A stretch of DNA of 64,000 nt from Macrothele yani (taxonomy: Eukaryota > Arthropoda > Arachnida > Araneae > Macrothelidae), in the NCBI GenBank assembly GCA_039090855.1, contig CM077012.1, forward strand, positions 140,278,541-140,342,540, in the 5' to 3' direction. A program made the position numbers and the translations under genes. This document shows, in pieces, positions 21,027 to 33,249 of this stretch. Position 1 is the stretch's first letter. Each line of letters begins with the position of its first letter. A model generated the notes under the pieces. It had not been told where the DNA came from. It saw only the letters and a program-made list of their open reading frames with translations, and did no database searches.

Positions 21027-23470
21027 CTAATAACAGCAATCCCGGTACACAGCTTGAGCTTCACTGGCATCTATCACACACTGCACACAAAACCTTTTGT
21101 ACTTCATACTCATCTTTTTCTCATGCAGATATTCCTGAATCTGGTTCTCCCATGATTTCCTTGGCCTTCCTCTACCTTTCTTTCCTGCCACTTGGGCTGA
21201 ATAAATTCTCTTACTATGCATCTCATCACTTATTCTTTCAACATGGCCAAACCACCTAAGAATATTAGTCTCCATTGTACTAACAACATTTTGCCTCACA
21301 TTACACACCTGAAACACATCATTCCTCACATGATCAGAGCGTGCCTTACCCCCTCCCCCCTCTCTCTGCAAGTAATTCCCAGCACACAAATGACTCCTAT
21401 GTCTTTTCTTCAGTACCAGGTTTTAGGGAGTAGGAACAATTACACTTTCATACACAGCCATTCGAGACTTCCTTGAGAACCCATCATTCTTGTGAAATCC
21501 TCTTAATGCAGCTATGACTTTTAATGAAGAGTTCACTTGCCTACTAATTTCACCATCATATTTGTTCTGTCTGTCAAACATGCTTTCCAAATATACAAAC
21601 TCATTTACTTGATCAATCACAGTGCCAATTAGACATATCCTGCATTCAATGCTAACAGTTCCTAACTCAAAAACCACAACTTTGGTTTTTCATTTATTTG
21701 TACTCATTTTGAAATTCATACAAACTTTGTACATCTGGGCCAGCATAATCTGCTACTAGCTTTTGCTCTCCCCTTTTGATGTAAGACCCTCGTACCTTAT
21801 GAATAACAGTATTCCCAAATTCTTTCCCTGGCACACTCAGTTAACTGATACCACGAAAGTTCTTACATTCAGTCGATCTCCCTTTCCCTTATACAACGGA
21901 ACAATGATAGCATCCCTCCAATCCTGAGGCACCATTCTTAACTCCCAGCACAACTGGCAAATTTCAGTTAATCAGTCAATTACAGAGCCACCACCATATT
22001 TTAGCATCTCAGCAGTTATACCATCCACTCCTGGAGCTCACCATTTTGAAAAAATTTTAGAACTTTACACACCTCTTCTCTTGAGATCCATCCTGCACTT
22101 GTATCTCTCACTGTGACATCATCTGCTTCTGCTTCAGAATCACCTTTACTTTCATGCTTTAATAACTCCCAGAAGTATTCACCTAATCTTTCACTTAACT
22201 AATTCGGTTTCTGTATCATTTCTCCAATCCTATTCTTCACACAACTTAGAATTTTATTTCCTTATTTTTCCTATGTCTTATGTACTTCCAGAAAGATTCT
22301 AGCTTCCCAAAAAGCCGATTCATGCCTTGCCACCTTTTCCTTCCTATCTTTTGCCTTACTCTGCCAAACCAGATTGGCTGCTTTGCGCTTCTTACAGCGA
22401 TATTCATCCTCAAACTCTACCTTGCAACACCCCCAAATATGCTTCCTCCTTTCCCATAACAGCTTCTTTAATCCCATTGTTCCACCAAGCATCACCTCTG
22501 TTACTTACCATTGCAGTACCACAGACATCTTCAGCAGCAGTGACAACACAGTTCTTAAAATATGCCCTCTTCTTTTCTACATTCCTTTCACAAGACTTCA
22601 ACTCATTTAGTCATTTTCTGAGTAATTCAGAGTAATGCTGATATTCTTCATGGAGCCTTTCAACCTTTATTCTTTTCATCACTAGCCTCTTCCTATTCCT
22701 CTTTCGCTAGCCAACATTCAGTTTCACTCATGACACTAACAAGTAATAAGAGCCAGCATCTGCACCTCTCATCACACGAGTGTCAACAACTAAGTGTTTC
22801 AGGCACTGGTCGTAAACAACAAAATTTATTACACTCTTGTCTCAGAGTACGATTTTCCCAAGTGCATGTGCGGATATACTTGTAGTTGAAAAATGTATTG
22901 GATACCCACAAACTATTTTCAATGCAGAGATAAACTAGCGTTTCACCGTTATCATTCACACCAGGATCATTTAACTTACCCAGAATATTATCAGAAATCC
23001 CATTCTGAACACCTACTCTAGCATTAAAATTCCCTGCCATAATCTTTCTCTTTAGCACCAAACTAGCTCAAAACAGCCTTTAGCTCATTCCAAAAATTTT
23101 CCTTCTTATCAGAAGGTTCTGAGTCACAAGGAGCATACACTACAACAATTACTATTCTCTGAAGTTTGGCTTTCAGGCATATCCAAAGAATTCTTTCACT
23201 AATGCAGCTGTAATGGGTCAAGTTGTTCTTCATCTTTTCAATTAAAATCACACTTACACCAGCCTGTTCTCTCACATTATCCATCACTCCAGACCACACT
23301 CACCATTCCATTCATCTCTTCAATCGCAAATTCGTTTTTTTAGTTTCACTTACACACAGCACGTCCAATATATACTTATTCATTTCTTCAATCACCTCAT
23401 TTTATTCTTCCATTTTTATCTCTGGTATAGTATACACCAATCTTACTTTCACTCAGCCGAGATCTCTTTC
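21027..23470 (-). pseudogene. APE-type LINE relic, different family from the RTE copies
   Basis: Minus-strand pieces follow the order of a non-LTR retrotransposon protein. An endonuclease N-part lies at about 23390-23060 (LDVLCVSETK, YSCISERILWICLKAK, VIVVVYAPCDSE). The endonuclease core (MAGNFNARVGVQNG, NDNGETLVYLC) is at 23061-22783. A linker with AWWNNGIKEAV follows (22600-22270). Decayed RT blocks are at about 22260-21700 (WLTEICQLCWE, VPQDWRDAIIVPLYKGKG). The C-terminal part (VNEFVYLESMF, NSSLKVIAALRGF, ILRWFGHVERIS, KKGRGRPRKSW) is at 21677-21027. Many frameshifts and stops are present, and the catalytic FADD is not seen. Confidence 0.82.
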
Positions 23471-23565
23471 TCATGTGCCTTTTGCCAGTTCCATATCTTT
23501 TCCGTGGTGTACCATCTTTCTCAAGTGTGGTAGGTCCACCATATCCCACACTTGAGTCGAGTCGA

Positions 23566-23784
23566 TTTTTTTTCATTGGAAGTTTAACAACTACCATGAG
23601 AAACTTGATGGGCTATGAGCAGTCGCCTGTCACTAATTTAGGGTCACTAGTTTCAGGGAAGGGAGAGAGCCAGTGCTGTAAAACAAACCCAACATCCATG
23701 CCTCATCGGGATTCAAACCTGGACCCCTTTTGGACGAATGATTAGAGGCCATTGCTTAGACCACTGTGCCACCGGGGCGGGCGG
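23566..23784 (-). mobile_element. tRNA-derived SINE
   Basis: Minus-strand copy with head (CCGCCCCGGTGGCACAGTGG), a B-box-like AGGTTTGAATCCCG, body and a TTTTTTTT (A-tail) end at 23566. It is moderately diverged and complete. Confidence 0.9.
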
Positions 23785-24069
23785 CTTTTATTCTTTCTGA
23801 GAGTCATAAAGGTACATCAGTGCGGGTGATCAGCCCACAGCTAACGGTTTCAGTTGGTCATTTCACCAGGTGCGGCTCCTGTATAGGCCCTGCGGAACTG
23901 CAGCACCCCCTATTTTCACTCGATAACATTCAATATAATGATGTTTTTTTCTTTAATCCTTTCTTTATACTTGTACATTATATAATCCTTAAAGTTAATG
24001 TCAGTAGCCATCCTCTAGTTGTTAGGACTGTTGCTCATTAGTAGTGCTGATCACATTGGGAAAAAGAAA

Positions 24070-25740
24070 AGATCTTTTGGAGTTTGATAAATGACTTATT
24101 GTGGGTGCCCGTCTGGCTGGAGCAACGATTTTGAAAACAGTAAAGCAGACTGGCTATTTAATGGTGAGATGTGCCAGGTCTTTAATCAGTGGACATATAA
24201 CCCACATTGCATGTCTATGAGTTGTAACTGTAGTACAACAGCAGTCTGTCACGAACAAGATTGCCATCATCAGAGAAAGCTTGTACAGAGAAACAGGACT
24301 TTGTGTGTACGTTAATTGACTGTAGCATTCAATAAAAGTTGTTCCCAACTCATATTCAGATAAATATGAGCAGGGAATTGAAGAGGATAGGTACTGGCAA
24401 CGACATGCTCATATAGAAACCACTGGTCTCTGCGAAGAACCAGAAAGTTCGTCAGTAGTGGTGTGAGGAACACCATGACAAGGACTAGACACTAGAAGAA
24501 TGAAAAATAAGTCATGTAGTCCAACATTTTGCAGTGCACCTTGTTCTGCACCAATGGTAGGCAGAGAGCTTGGTGGGAGCCCCATGAAGCAATGAACTTG
24601 TCTTCCCTTGTAAACACAACTCAAGGTTCTGGAGGTGGTGTCATGGTGTTTGATGCATTCTGTTGGTATGGAATGAGCCCCTTGCAGGGCCGGATTAAGG
24701 CCTTGGTGGGCCCCTAGGCTAAGAATTTGAATGTATCCCAAAGCTAAGACTTCTGAGTAGGCCCCCCAAAGAACTTATGACGGGGAATTATTATGAAGTC
24801 CATTAAAACACGAAACTGTAACTACATAGTAAATTATCAGCAGAGTTTTCATAATAAGTAACTGTATTTTTCATCATTCTCACAAGAACATGGGTTTAAA
24901 AGACTAAGGTTCTTGGATTTTGTCTTGGATTTTATAGTGATTTAGCATTGTATACTTACTGTATCTTTTTTGTTATGCAATGTGAAGCCACAGGTGACTT
25001 CAACCATTAACGGTTTCCAAGTGCAAATTGGAGGTGTGGGTGGAGGCTAGTTAAAAGCTGAAACTGTCTTGCCGACCCCACTGCATACAGCGACATAAAA
25101 CCTTTACCTGTGGTGAGTTACTGCCTTGAAATCTGTTCATCTTCCAGCCTGTTTCTGACTAAGTAAAAATCTAACGAGACAAAAGTAAAACTATGTTATA
25201 AAAATCTCTCTCTCCATATCTATCTATTATTTCCCCAGGCATGCCTTCTGTCCTGGGCTCTTGGTCATGGTGGGCCCCAAGGCTATAGCGCTATAGACCC
25301 CCTCTTAATCCGGCCCTGGTCCCTTGATATTTCTCAAAGGTCTGGTGTTTCCCAAGGATTATCTGAATATTGTTGCTGATCAAGTCCATCTTGCATTGTT
25401 GACTTTTTATCCAGCAGGTGATAGATGTTTCAAGGACAAAAGTGTTACTGTCTATTGTGCAACATGTGTTTATGGGTGATTCAGCGAGCATCACAGCTAC
25501 TTTCACCATCCCTGGCCTCCACAAAGCTTGGATCTGAACTCCATTGAGAATGTATGGGACATGTTAGAAAGACAGATTTGCAAGCAATGTTCTTTCTCTT
25601 CTGGCAAGTCTGGGTCATATAAGGGACTGTCTGGTGAACAAGTAGCTATGGTAGATGTAGGTGGATTTCAAAACTTTGAGGAATTCAATCTTTGCTGAAC
25701 TGTATGTACTGTAATTTAAGCTAAAGGAGGTCCAACTTGT
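24070..25740 (+). pseudogene. Tc1-like transposase relic split by a hAT MITE
   Basis: The N-terminal HTH remains as ARLAGATILKTVKQTGYLMV (24104-24165). GGGVMVFDAFCWYGMSPL is at about 24630-24680. After the 634-bp insertion the frame resumes with FPKDYLNIVADQVHLALLTF (about 25345), WPPQSLDLNSIENVWDMLER (about 25515-25575) and a C-terminal EFNLC stop near 25700. These are the ordered landmarks of a Tc1 transposase. Many stops occur. The 3' end is near the AATAAAAGC at about 25745. Terminal repeats are not evident. Confidence 0.82.
24685..25318. mobile_element. hAT-type MITE nested in the Tc1 relic
   Basis: 634 bp with inverted ends CAGGGCCGGATTAAG and CTTAATCCGGCCCTG (15 of 15 complementary). 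The flanking 8-bp repeats are GCCCCTTG (24677-24684) and GTCCCTTG (25319-25326), a typical hAT target duplication with one mutation. The inside is non-coding. It must be younger than the Tc1 copy it interrupts. Confidence 0.9.
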
Positions 25741-27011
25741 ATTGAATAAAAGCTTCTTATTCAGTGGCTACTATGTGTAGAACTTAAACATTTCAATGGC
25801 ACATTTGTTTTCACAACACTGAGGAGTAGCATTATAGCTTTTCAAACTTTAATCACTGAAAATGCATAGTTTCCCCATCACTTCTTTCTATATCTAGAAA
25901 CAAGAACAAGCCTTTTTCCTTTTGTTTAAAAAGAAACTGAAGTTCAAAATTACTTTGTTGCTGTCTTTTGTTTCCCATAAAGTTGCTTTCTGTGCACAAT
26001 GAGTGTGCAATAGTTTTTGAACTTGATTTTTACTTTATACGCAAGAAAATAATTTAAATATATAGGCCCTTGATATGGCAAGAAGTGAACCAAGAACAGG
26101 GAAACATACATTTTAAGTAAAATTATAAGTCAAATCTGCAAACCATTGCTTATTCTGCTGTGAAAACAATTTTACAGGCTATGGTAATGGAGAAGTTTCC
26201 ATCACGATCAAATTTAAAGTATTGATTTTGAAATTTAAATTCACTTAAGAAGTGGGGAAGGGGATGAAAAATACTTGCTCTACTGATTGGTTTTGAAGAA
26301 GAGGCTTGGAAACAGGGAAACATGCATTTCACTAGGAAAAATTCTGAAAAAAAAATGCAAAGTCCCGTTTTTTCATTATTACCAAAGATTTAAAAATGAG
26401 AAACGTTATCACAAAAATATAAAAATAATATAACCATAGAGAAAAACAAACAATAGAAAAAACCCATAGTATATTCAATGTTTCCTATACTCTGTAGCTT
26501 TCTAGCAAATCCCATAGTGACTACTGGGAATCTGTAGTACTTGCAGTCATTGCATATACACAACTGTCACACCGAAAAATTTCGGAGCCTCCGCAAAAAA
26601 TATCTTTGAGGTCCTCTTATGAAAATTCCTCATTTCTCAATTGCAAACATATTTAAATTCCATATTATTAACTAGGTTTTCTGGGTATAACAGTAAAACA
26701 CATTCTTTGGAATTTACATATATGTTTTGTAAAACCAAAACTATCACATTTTATTACATAAAACACAAATGTACATGCTGGAATTAAAATGATGGCCCTA
26801 CTTTTATACCTACACAAAATAAATACTACAATAGTTAAGTCCAAGTACATCATATCATGAAAACTTCCATTTTTTAGAGAACTAAAATATGAAAATTTTA
26901 TTCTTTAGAGAACAAAACACTATCAAAACTTGTATTTTTTTAATGCTTCATTCAATACTGCCATAAAAAATTTCTAGCAATTTCTTTACCGATTTCATAT
27001 AAAGTGACTGC

Positions 27012-27043
<32 letters not shown>

Positions 27044-27189
27044 GATTTTTTTTTTTTTGCTGAGGCTAGAGGTCCTTTTAGCCATGAGCATCTCCCTCCT
27101 ATATTGCACAGGGGGTTATGAGGCCTATCGGGTAGCCCCTCAGATGTAACCTTTCAACAGCATCATAATGTTTTTCTACTCTTCCAGGT
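25741..27189. other. AT-rich gap, no supported gene
   Basis: Only homopolymer A and T runs (27013-27058) and short chance frames were seen. The stretch would lie inside the large intron proposed between the two minus-strand exons. Confidence 0.45.
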
Positions 27190-27350
27190 TTTGTTTGTTA
27201 CTGACTGACTGACTGACTGGTTCAGGAAATAGCCAGTACCATCAGACAAATACACCATACCTCATATGGAACTCAAAACCAAGGCCACCTTGGGCGAATG
27301 GTCAGAGGACTGCATCACAACATTTGGCCACTGAGGTACCATTACACATT
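27190..27350 (-). mobile_element. Old SINE relic
   Basis: Plus-strand pieces CTGGTTCAGGAAATAGCCAG, CAGACAAATACACCATACCT, GGGCGAATGGTCAGAGGACT and GGCCACTGAGGTACC align in order with the reverse complement of the SINE family, at lower identity than other copies. Confidence 0.6.
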
Positions 27351-27935
27351 TAGAATGCATCCACTGAAAACAGAAAAGATATATATATATATACATTGAT
27401 AAAGATGCGATATTCTGATTCATTAAAACCTTAAACATACTTTACTGCATTTCTGAAACAAACAAATTAAAATACATGCACGATACTGACAATTTTCTTC
27501 CCTGTAACACAATATTTTTTTACAGTGCCTACGTATCAGAGTGCAGACACTGAGCTAAAGTGATAGACGATAGACCTCGGAGCATTCTAGACAATTTCTT
27601 TGCATAGAAAAAAAAAATGGGGGGGGGGGGGGGGTTCTAGGCCAGGGCCTGGGGTGCACCCCCAAATATAATCAGATTTTTTTGGGAATTACATATTAAT
27701 TTTAATTAATTACCAGTACATGCAGGAACTTGTGCCCCTTCCCCTTTCATTTTTTTTGTGTTGTCTAGAACTCCTTTTGCTTGAAATATTCTTAAATATC
27801 AGAATATTTAATATCAGCATTAAACATGCCAAGCAGCCCCTAGAAGAATTCAAGGCAACTTTCTTTAATGACACACAGAATTCTTTTTGCCTCCACTTCC
27901 TACAGTGTTCCACAAGGTAAATAGCATCTGGTGTT

Positions 27936-29200
27936 GAAATAATTTTTAAATCACACACATGTAGAAGCAGAGATGTTGAGAAAAACAGATTAAGCATTTG
28001 TTCTCCCTAGAGCGAAATTGTGCATTATTTTGGGAGGAAAGTACACACACAGAGTTTGCATAGTTAGTAGTATCTGACGGAGAAATAAGTTTTTCAATCT
28101 TGTTTTTAGTCCCGCAGATATTGCTGTAAACGGAAAGGTGAACTTGCGGCCTCTGGTGGCAGATTTCTGCATTAAGAAAATTTTTAAAATATATGAGAAA
28201 CATTTTGCAGTGGAAATGCTCTCCAACAAAGAAATAATTTTTTAAATTGGATTCTTAAAAGCAGAGATATTGACAAAAATAAGATGTTCATCTATGCCCC
28301 TGCCGGATAAGCCATGCATTATTTTAAGAAGAGAGTATTTTCAAAACATTTTTCGAGGTGAGCGGTATCAGTCCACGAAAGAATTTTTTCTAACGAGTTT
28401 TCAGGAGCTCCGATTTTGCTGCAAATACATCAGAAACAGAAATAAACACTTATGTCCCTGGTGGCCAAACCAGTCTTTACCAAATATAAAAAATTATATA
28501 CAAGACATTTCCCATCAGAAGCTATATCCGGTGCAGAAAGACTTTTTCAAATCTGAGTTTTAGAGGCAGAGATATCGGGAAAATTATGCAATTTACCTTT
28601 TAAGCCTTGGAAAGTCTTGAATTACTTGAAAATTTTGAAATTGTATGAAAAACATTTTGCAGTGGAAACTATCCAACAAAGAAAGGTTTTTTCAAATCTG
28701 TCTCTTGGAAGCAGAGATATCAACAAAAATAAGATATAAGTCTACGCCCCTGGTGGAGAAACCATTCATTATTTTAAGAAGAAAATATTCGGAAAAGGTT
28801 TACCGAAGTGAGTGGTATCGGTCCATGAACGAATTATTTTAGTCGAGATTTTAGAAGCTCAGATTTTGCTGCAAATGCAACAGAAGCAGAAATTAACGCT
28901 TGTGTTTCCTGGTGGCCAAACCGTTTTTTACCAAAAATTAGAAATATATGCAAAAGATTTCCCATCAGGAGCTAATATGCCCGAGAATGAATTTTTTAAA
29001 TTGGAGTTTCAGAAGCAGAGATATCGGGGAAAATGAAGTTTACTTTTACACCCCCTAGCGGAAAATCTATGAGTAACTTGAAAAAGTGACTATACCTAAA
29101 ATAGTCTTCGATAAAAAATGGAATCGAACGGTAAAATCATTTTTTCAATCGGACGTTTAGAAGCAAATACATACATAGAATAAAATGTATTTTGAATTCG
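27936..29200. repeat. Satellite-like block, about 150-bp monomers in a 449-bp higher-order unit
   Basis: At least eight diverged monomers. Each starts with a T-rich block and then a (A/G)GCAGAGATAT-like core, and ends near a GAAAG. The cores at 28262 and 28711 (both followed by AAAAATAAGAT) are 449 bp apart. Those at 28565 and 29012 (both followed by CGGG) are 447 bp apart. The GGTGGCCAAACC segments at about 28460 and 28910 repeat the same spacing. So three monomer types recur in fixed order. Open frames inside are fortuitous. Confidence 0.75.
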
Positions 29201-29204
29201 ATAT

Positions 29205-29428
29205 GCCGCCCTGGTGGCGCAGTGGTCTAAGCGATGGCCTTTGATCATTTGTCTGAAAGGGGTCTGGGTTCGAATTCCAGTGAGGCAGGGATGTTGTGTT
29301 TGTCTTACGGCACTGGCTCTCTCCCTTCCCTGGAACCAGTGGCCCTAAATTTGGGACGGGCGACTGCTTACAGCCCATTGAGTTGCTCACAGTGGTCATT
29401 AAACCTCCAATCAAAAAAAAAAAAAAAA
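29205..29428 (+). mobile_element. tRNA-derived SINE
   Basis: Complete copy from GCCGCCCTGGTGGCGCAGTG through the B-box region GGGTTCGAATTCCAG to a 16-A tail, inserted at the edge of the satellite-like block. A short GATAT lies on both sides, too short to be sure of the target duplication. Confidence 0.93.
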
Positions 29429-30185
29429 GTTGATATCACCTGCATTATTTACGCTTTCTAGCAGCAAATTTGTGCATCGTGAAAAAAAAAACTAAATAAA
29501 GAATCTTCTCATTCGCACATTTCAAGCTTCCCAATGTGAAAAGAATTCTGGACTATTAGTTGCAAAGATATGGTGTCCACAGACAGACGGACAGATAACA
29601 TAAGCACTATCTTTTTTACAAAAGACGTGCTTTTAAAGTGTGGAAAAATTAATTTTCCGAATTTTCAATTAAAAGATCTGAATTTTTCACAGATGTCATA
29701 ACTGGGTCATATAAGGTTACCCTGTAAATTTCACTGCAATCAAATTAAAACTTTTGAATTGTACATGAAAATTTTCATTATGACGTACTGCCACTGCTAG
29801 CAATTGCAAACGTGATTAAAAATTTTAGTGGCTAGTTTTCAAAATTTTTATTCGATTCATACGAAATTTGATAGGTTCGTTCTTTTTAGCAATTTATTAA
29901 GCACATTAAATTTTCAGCCTGTTTTGTCGAAATTCCGCGAAGATAGAAAATCATACTTTTTATCCCAGTAGTGTGCAGGAGATGCTTATCAGTCAACAGC
30001 GCTGATGGCTAGCCCTACACACCCATTTAGACAAGGAAGTTTCTTCAACCCCTTTCCTCCCACACTCTTAACTCCAGCTCACAGCTGGAGAAGAGCTAAC
30101 GTTTCCGATACAGCACTGGCTGCCAAATCTTTTAACCAAACTAGTTCAATATAAAAAGAAATACAATTCCAGGAGTTTTCCAGGA
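29429..30185. other. Gap, no supported gene
   Basis: AT-rich, with an ACAGACAGACGGACAGATAAC stretch near 29580 that is common in simple-repeat-rich arthropod DNA. No coding signal. Confidence 0.4.
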
Positions 30186-30253
30186 GTCATTAAAAATTGC
30201 ATTTTTCCAGGAAATCCAGGTCATTAAAAATTGCATTTTTCCAGGAAATCCAG
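30186..30253. repeat. 34-bp tandem duplication
   Basis: Two identical units starting GTCATTAAAAATTGCATTTT (30186 and 30220), located exactly where the mariner relic begins. Confidence 0.9.
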
Positions 30254-31255
30254 GAGGCGTACGAACCATTTAAAGAAGGGGGCAACCAGCATTGAAGACA
30301 AACCACGCAGTAGGAGACCATCATCTGCGACCACTGACACGAATCATCAGGGAGTGGATGAATTGATTCACACAGAGGGACGAGTCACAATCCGTGAACT
30401 TGTTCTACAACTGGACTGTGGTCACAATGCCATACAGAAAATGGTGGAAGACTTAAGGTATTGGAAAGTGTGTGCAAAGTGGGTACCTTGGCAGTTGACT
30501 CCCGATCTGAAGGAGAGAAGGGTGGAAATCTGTTCTGACTGCTGGAAGCATTTGAGGTCAATGAAGACACATTTTTTTTTTCAGTCTGGTGACAGGGGAT
30601 GAAACATGGGCATATCTTTATGATCCAGAAACAAAGAATTTATCCATGGAATGGCGTCACACCTCTTCACCAAGGCCTAAGAAAGTTCAAGAGCCAGCAA
30701 TCAGCAACTAGTCATGGTGAGTGTCTTTTGGGAATGTCATTCTCCTTGATTTTCTGGAATGTAGCCCCACCATGATCAGCGAGCGGTACATCGAGACACT
30801 CGAGAAGCCATGAGGAGGAAGAGACCTAAAAATAATCTGAAAAGGATCTACATTCACCATGACAATGCAAGACCACACACATCTTTGGCAACAAATCAGG
30901 CAAGCAGCGAATTCGGCTGGTTGGTGGTCTCTCATCCACCATACAGCCCAGATCTGGTGCCATCAGACTTCCACCTGTTTGGTCCAATGAAAGAGTCTCT
31001 GGGGACAATGATTTGATGACACAGATGAGGTGAAAGTGGCTGTGAACAACAGTTCACACCTGAATTCTTTTAAAGAGGACTCAACAGTTTGGTTCAATGA
31101 TGGTGCAAATGCATTGCTTGTGATGGAAACTATGATGAGTAGTACCTTATAGAGAAAAAGTTACTCTACCAAAATGTGCAATTTGAACGACCTCTGTCAG
31201 TTAATGAAAAAGTTATGCCCACTTTTGCATTACTTTTGGTACAACCCTTGTAAAT
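30254..31255 (+). pseudogene. Mariner-type transposase relic (SETMAR-like)
   Basis: 30255-30580 gives KKGATSIEDKPRSRRPSSAT, RVTIRELVLQLDCGHNAIQK and VCAKWVPWQLTPDLKERRVE, the HTH region and linker typical of mariner. TGDETWAYLYDPETKNLSME (first catalytic Asp) follows in another frame at about 30594-30650. Next come RIYIHHDNARPHTSLATNQ (about 30845-30900, second Asp) and VVSHPPYSPDLVPSDFHLFG (about 30925-30985), the mariner DD34D signature. Frameshifts disrupt it repeatedly. A TTTTGGTACAACCCTTGTA end at about 31232-31251 looks like a right terminal repeat; the left one is not found. Confidence 0.88.
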
Positions 31256-31820
31256 TCCTCTGCCTTGTAAAAGTAAGCCTATTGTTCCCATGCATGGGCA
31301 TTATTCATTTAACAAGCCATTCTTACAAGCTAGTTCCCCAACAAAAATAACATTCCACATACATGATTTGATGATTAAATCTCCAGAGCTGGCAATTTCA
31401 CGATCTAGATTTTCAATGGCCAAAAGTCTGTTTTTTCTTTCACTCTTTTTTTTTTTTTTTTTTTACCTGTGAACTGGAGCTATGGTTTTTTGGTTGAGTT
31501 TATTTTGTTAAAACCAAGTACAAATTTGAGTTATGCAAAGAAGCTGGATGCAGTTCAATACATAAATGAAAATATGTGTCTGCACTTTTTTATATTTCTG
31601 CAAGCTTTCTTTACTATGTGAAATTAGTCTCATGACTAATTTAATGGATAAGCAGAATATAAAATGTCTGAAAAAGGAACAGACATGTTACATAGTTTAC
31701 ATCTGTCCCCAAAATGTGGCAACTAAGTATAGGTCTTAACTAACAGGAAGTGTCAGAAAACAAACAAAAACAACCAGTAATAATAATAATAATAATAATA
31801 GAGTCAGTTCTCACAATGGG
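31256..31820. other. Gap, no supported gene
   Basis: T-run at 31447-31464 and an (AAT)n run at about 31774-31800. No coding signal. Confidence 0.4.
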
Positions 31821-31926
31821 TTAGTGTTCAACCTGAAACTAGGAAGTTTCATCCTAGTAATTCCTATAATACTTTAGTGTTCAACCTGAAACTAGGAAGT
31901 TTCATCCTAGTAATTCCTATAATACT
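31821..31926. repeat. 53-bp tandem duplication
   Basis: Two units starting TTAGTGTTCAACCTGAAACT (31821 and 31874), practically identical. Each includes the dyad-like CTAGGAAGTTTCATCCTAG. Confidence 0.9.
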
Positions 31927-32116
31927 AAAGATAAATTTTCAACAATTTATTAGGGTTCTTTTCTAGAAATTCCCTCAGAGAATATTTGTGTGATTTTACC
32001 TCAGGTACTCAATCAGCACTAGAAAAGCTAACCCATGAACCAGCTATTTCATCCATGGTCAAAGAAATGAGAAAACTAAAGTTGAGCAACATGCTATACT
32101 AAAAGTCCCACATTAC

Positions 32117-32319
32117 CTTTTTCTATTTGCTTAGTATCCTTCTTTACTAAATTGGCAGTACATTCAGCCCTGTGAGTAGGAGATAACTTCCTCTTCTTGT
32201 TAGCACCCACAGATTCAGTAACAGGCCTCTTTTTTAAAAATGGCACAGTAAATTGATCTGATGGTATTATCGCATTCTTCTCCAGCTTTTCCATAGCTAA
32301 TTCAGAAAACGCTTTGGAT
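32117..32319 (-). CDS. Internal coding exon of the unrecognised host gene
   Basis: 203-nt open exon on the minus strand. It is bounded by an acceptor (TTGTTTCTTTCTAG before ATCCAAAGC) and a donor (GAAAAAG followed by GTAATG). The encoded stretch is Lys-rich and polar, with a basic cluster KKRKLSP that could be a nuclear localisation signal. It enters in phase 2 and leaves in phase 1, so it can splice to the phase-1 exon at 14750-15141 and keep the frame open to its stop. No upstream exon was identified in the window. No family is recognised. Confidence 0.5.
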
Positions 32320-32849
32320 CTAGAAAGAAACAATTGCATTTGTGACCATTATAATACCCATTAGAGTATTCACTTATTGACGATAAACTGATTTTGTAAA
32401 GGGTTGCACAACTTAACTACTAGCACAACTAAGGGCTTTTTAAAAGGTGTATGATGCCACAAACAGATTAAGCCAAATGTAGTAAAATGGTTTTGAACAA
32501 TCCTACCTTTGAGTATTAAATTAAATTGTTTGAGCATTTCAATTTTATACTTGGCATGAGTCTAATTCTAGTATTTAATAAAAATAGTAAGTATGTTGTC
32601 AGAGAACACAGTGGCAATCATACATATATCATATCGAAGAATGGTGGCAATCGTGCAGGAAACAGATGAGTTTGATTAATACAGCAATTTTAAGTTTTCA
32701 AGCAGAGCCAGATTGGCTCAATGGGACACCAGGATATTTCTGAGTGAATCATGCAAGAAATGGCCCACCTTTTTGTATTTTTTTTTACTTTTGCTTGGAT
32801 TTTTCAGAATAAATGAATAACTACACCAAAGACCCGAGCACGGGTGCAG
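32320..32849. other. Gap, no supported gene
   Basis: AT-rich sequence upstream of the minus-strand exon. It probably belongs to the next intron. Confidence 0.35.
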
Positions 32850-32935
32850 TCTAGGTGTGGCGCCATCATGCTGCTTTTTTTTTCAAGACCTGGCGGTGCC
32901 AGGCTACTTTTACCTAACTGTGCTGTTGACCCACT
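32850..32935 (+). repeat. Dispersed repeat shared with 8.2 kb
   Basis: TTTTTCAAGACCTGGCGGTG and GCCAGGCTACTTTT match the minus strand of 8215-8300. Repeats of TGGC/GCCA dyads continue to about 33000. Confidence 0.45.
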
Positions 32936-33249
32936 GCTCCAGCTAACTCGGCCTCCCTCATAATTTGGCAGTGGTTGACAGTGCCAGACCACATGTAGGA
33001 AATTGCCAGGGTACCTTTTTTTAGGACTGCACCTTTATTTATATACATACATTCTATTTCAAAGGTTTGTTGACCCGCCTCCCCAGATGCCTGCTGTAGG
33101 AGCTAATGCCTGGTGGGCCAGTCTTTGCAGCACCAGGTCGCTTCTTCTTTCCAGGACTGCACCACTGCGAAGAGCCAAAGATCTTTAACTCTTGTAAGTT
33201 ACATGGTTGAGACACTGCAGATCAGATTTGCTGTTCCAACACTAACCAC

